The translations under genes and the position numbers were made by a program. The notes beneath the pieces were generated by a model. It was not told the origin of the DNA. It saw nothing but the letters and a program-made list of their open reading frames with translations, and ran no database searches. Below are positions 23,540 through 24,235 of a DNA stretch of 24,235 nt, one piece after another; position 1 is the stretch's first letter; each line of letters opens with the position of its first letter. The stretch lies in assembly GCA_045577495.1 (NCBI GenBank), contig JAZNIK010000010.1:1-24235 (forward strand). The letters run 5' to 3'. Source of the DNA: UMGS1279 sp045577495. Its GTDB lineage: Bacteria; Bacillota; Clostridia; Oscillospirales; Acutalibacteraceae.

Positions 23540-23871
23540 TTCCTTTCTGTGAGCGAGAGAAAATCCCGCATTAATTCATTTTCCATTTCTAACGACTTGA
23601 TTTTTGTATCTTTGCGAGCAAGTATATATTTGAGTTCTGCAACTTTATCTTGTTCGCTTACAACATAGTCTTTTGGTGGTCTACCTTTGCGTTTTAAGGC
23701 TATTCCTGCCTCAAGCTTACGTTGAGTTCTATTATACCTACAGAAAAAATTGTGGATTTGATCTTTGCTAAAGCCTAATTTATTCCCGATTTCTTGCTTA
23801 GTAAAGCCCATTTCTTTGAGTTTTAAAATCTCGCTTTCATAATCTTTAATGTGACGATAACTTCTTGGCAT
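23536..23871 (-). CDS. IS3-family transposase OrfA
   Basis: 111 residues. The helix-turn-helix LKLKEMGFTKQEIGNKLGFSKDQIHNFFCRY recognises the IS ends. KRKGRPPKDYV follows, then a leucine-zipper-like coiled coil (VAELKYILARKDTKIKSLEMENELMRDFL) for dimerisation. GGGGG lies 7 bases before the ATG but inside a hairpin stem (see 23879-23911). It acts with OrfB in transposition. Confidence 0.9.
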   Translation of the reverse strand: MPRSYRHIKDYESEILKLKEMGFTKQEIGNKLGFSKDQIHNFFCRYNRTQRKLEAGIALKRKGRPPKDYVVSEQDKVAELKYILARKDTKIKSLEMENELMRDFLSLTERK

Positions 23872-23878
23872 AAAAATT

Positions 23879-23911
23879 CCCCCTATGATATTTTTATTAT
23901 ACCATAGGGGG
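23879..23911 (-). promoter_or_regulatory. IS hairpin holding the orfA ribosome binding site and -10 box
   Basis: CCCCCTATG and CATAGGGGG (23879-23887, 23903-23911) pair perfectly around a 15-base loop. The loop carries TATAAT (23896-23901 on the minus strand), and the proximal arm is the ribosome binding site. Outside transcripts would fold and hide the site. A transcript begun at this -10 box would start inside the structure, lack the distal arm, and be translatable. No convincing -35 box is seen. Confidence 0.75.
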
Positions 23912-23950
23912 TGCTTTTTTTCTATTGTCCGTTTTTACTGGTTCTGTTCA
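23912..23950 (-). repeat. IS terminal inverted repeat, orfA side
   Basis: Reads TGAACAGAACCAG from the outer edge at 23950 inwards and contains CGGACAATAG and AAAAAAAGCA. It matches 27 of 39 positions of the other end. Just outside, TGAAC recurs after four bases (CTTA, then TGAAC at 23955-23959), forming a small palindrome across the border. Confidence 0.7.
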
Positions 23951-23964
23951 CTTATGAACGAGGA

Positions 23965-24084
23965 TTTTTGGTGGGCGGGGATGGATGTATCGCGCTTCGC
24001 TTGTAGAAATGGCGCAACGCTCCCCCGGAGCCTTGCTTTGTCGCTCGCTTTAACTCGCTCCCATTTCTGGTTCGAATCCACCCT
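23965..24084 (-). repeat. structured GC-rich repeat, copy 1
   Basis: Identical to copy 2 over 23965-24073/24127-24235 with an offset of 162. It is much richer in G+C than its surroundings. On the minus strand it is built of nested inverted repeats: outer GGGTGGAT with ATCCA.CCC, middle AGAAATGG with CCATTTCT (8 of 8), and inner GCAA.GCTCC with GGAGC.TTGC around GGG. AGCGAG-like short repeats fill the rest. The right edge reads GGTTCGAATCC like a tRNA T-arm on the plus strand, and the left edge reads CCCGCCCACCA like a tRNA 3' end on the minus strand. The two halves do not make one tRNA. It could be a structured RNA, a small mobile repeat, or an integration scar; not recognised. Confidence 0.85.
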
Positions 24085-24092
24085 TATAAACA

Positions 24093-24131
24093 TAAAAAAA
24101 CGGACATCCTTGAAAAGGATATCCGTTTTTT
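24093..24131 (-). terminator. terminator hairpin between the two repeat copies
   Basis: ACGGATATCCTT pairs with AAGGATGTCCGT on the minus strand, with T7 after it and A6 before it. The one non-canonical position is a G-U pair on the minus strand but a C-A mismatch on the plus strand. This suggests that the minus strand is the transcribed one, and that the stop follows copy 2 directly after its CCACCA-like end. Confidence 0.8.
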
Positions 24132-24235
24132 GGTGGGCGGGGATGGATGTATCGCGCTTCGCTTGTAGAAATGGCGCAACGCTCCCCCGGAGCCTTGCTT
24201 TGTCGCTCGCTTTAACTCGCTCCCATTTCTGGTTC
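24127..24235 (-). repeat. structured GC-rich repeat, copy 2 (cut by the window end)
   Basis: Exact copy of 23965-24073 in the same orientation. The window ends inside its T-arm-like GGTTC. The 162-bp period (element plus hairpin spacer) suggests a tandem array that continues to the right. Confidence 0.9.

Larger units (their letters stand above)
22623..23950 (-). mobile_element. IS3-family insertion sequence (complete, about 1328 bp)
   Basis: Contains orfA and orfB on the minus strand, bounded by imperfect inverted ends that both begin TGAAC: plus strand from 22623, minus strand from 23950. Aligned without gaps, 27 of the outer 39 bases agree, including CGGACA and an A-rich block. No target-site duplication is visible: AAA precedes 22623 and CTT follows 23950. 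Either the ends are a few bases off or one flank has changed. All reading frames look intact, so it may be active. Confidence 0.85.

Noticed and set aside
22620..23953. target-site duplication flanking the IS
   Set aside because: The three or four bases outside the two ends (AAA(A) versus CTT(A)) do not match.
23965..24084. tRNA gene
   Set aside because: T-arm-like and CCA-end-like pieces are present but on opposite strands. No acceptor, D-arm or anticodon stem can be drawn for a single tRNA.
23965..24235. CRISPR array
   Set aside because: The repeats are over 100 bp and the spacer is a terminator hairpin. No cas gene is present, and only two copies are seen.

Overview
The window is AT-rich and densely coded. 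It has strong GGAGG-type ribosome binding sites, several GTG and TTG starts, and near-consensus sigma-A promoters. Several families common in anaerobic Firmicutes are present: DUF1836, DegV, a YtrA-type GntR/ABC module, a PdaA-like deacetylase and a SpoIIQ-like M23 protein. Together these point to a Clostridia-class organism, possibly Oscillospirales-like, from a spore-forming lineage. The species cannot be named from the sequence.

Layout. 1-1160: start of an aldo/keto reductase and an SDR oxidoreductase, both on the minus strand. 1234-1822: a minus-strand unit with a copper-type CsoR repressor and a tiny desulforedoxin-like metal protein. A classic CsoR box lies inside its promoter. The csoR reading frame appears broken by one base in an A6 run right after its start. 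1957-2726: three small proteins (TM2-like membrane protein, ribbon-helix-helix protein, zinc-ribbon protein). 2966-4096: a lipoprotein polysaccharide deacetylase. 4145-7951: peptide uptake and use, with a PqqD-like protein translationally coupled to an OPT-family transporter that carries a fresh 27-bp in-frame duplication, plus a PepD dipeptidase. 8033-8722: a PAP2-family membrane phosphatase. 8834-10647: an ECF transporter S component coupled to a lactate racemase (LarA) with every key active-site residue in place. 10792-13742: a membrane pseudokinase with a zinc ribbon, and an Lrp/AsnC regulator. 13957-15303: a DUF1273/SLOG protein and a FabG-like SDR. 15440-16159: a SpoIIQ-like M23 endopeptidase behind a possible forespore-type promoter. 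16203-17696: a cytoplasmic clan GH-A glycosidase. 17821-20903: a self-regulated GntR/ATPase/permease operon with a 27-bp palindromic operator. 20999-22592: divergent DUF1836 and DegV genes.

The right end is mobile or repetitive. A complete IS3-family element (about 1.33 kb, 22623-23950) has recognisable imperfect terminal repeats and a hairpin that buries the orfA ribosome binding site, with the IS's own -10 box in the loop. Beyond it a GC-rich, highly structured repeat occurs twice with a 162-bp period and no differences over at least 109 bp. The copies are separated by a terminator hairpin, and the array runs off the window. Its two ends resemble tRNA T-arm/CCA-end sequence in opposite orientations. 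This repeat is the least explained part of the window.

Most transcription units are one to three genes, and adjacent units are usually separated by good intrinsic terminators. All function calls rest on motif recognition by eye; no database search was run.
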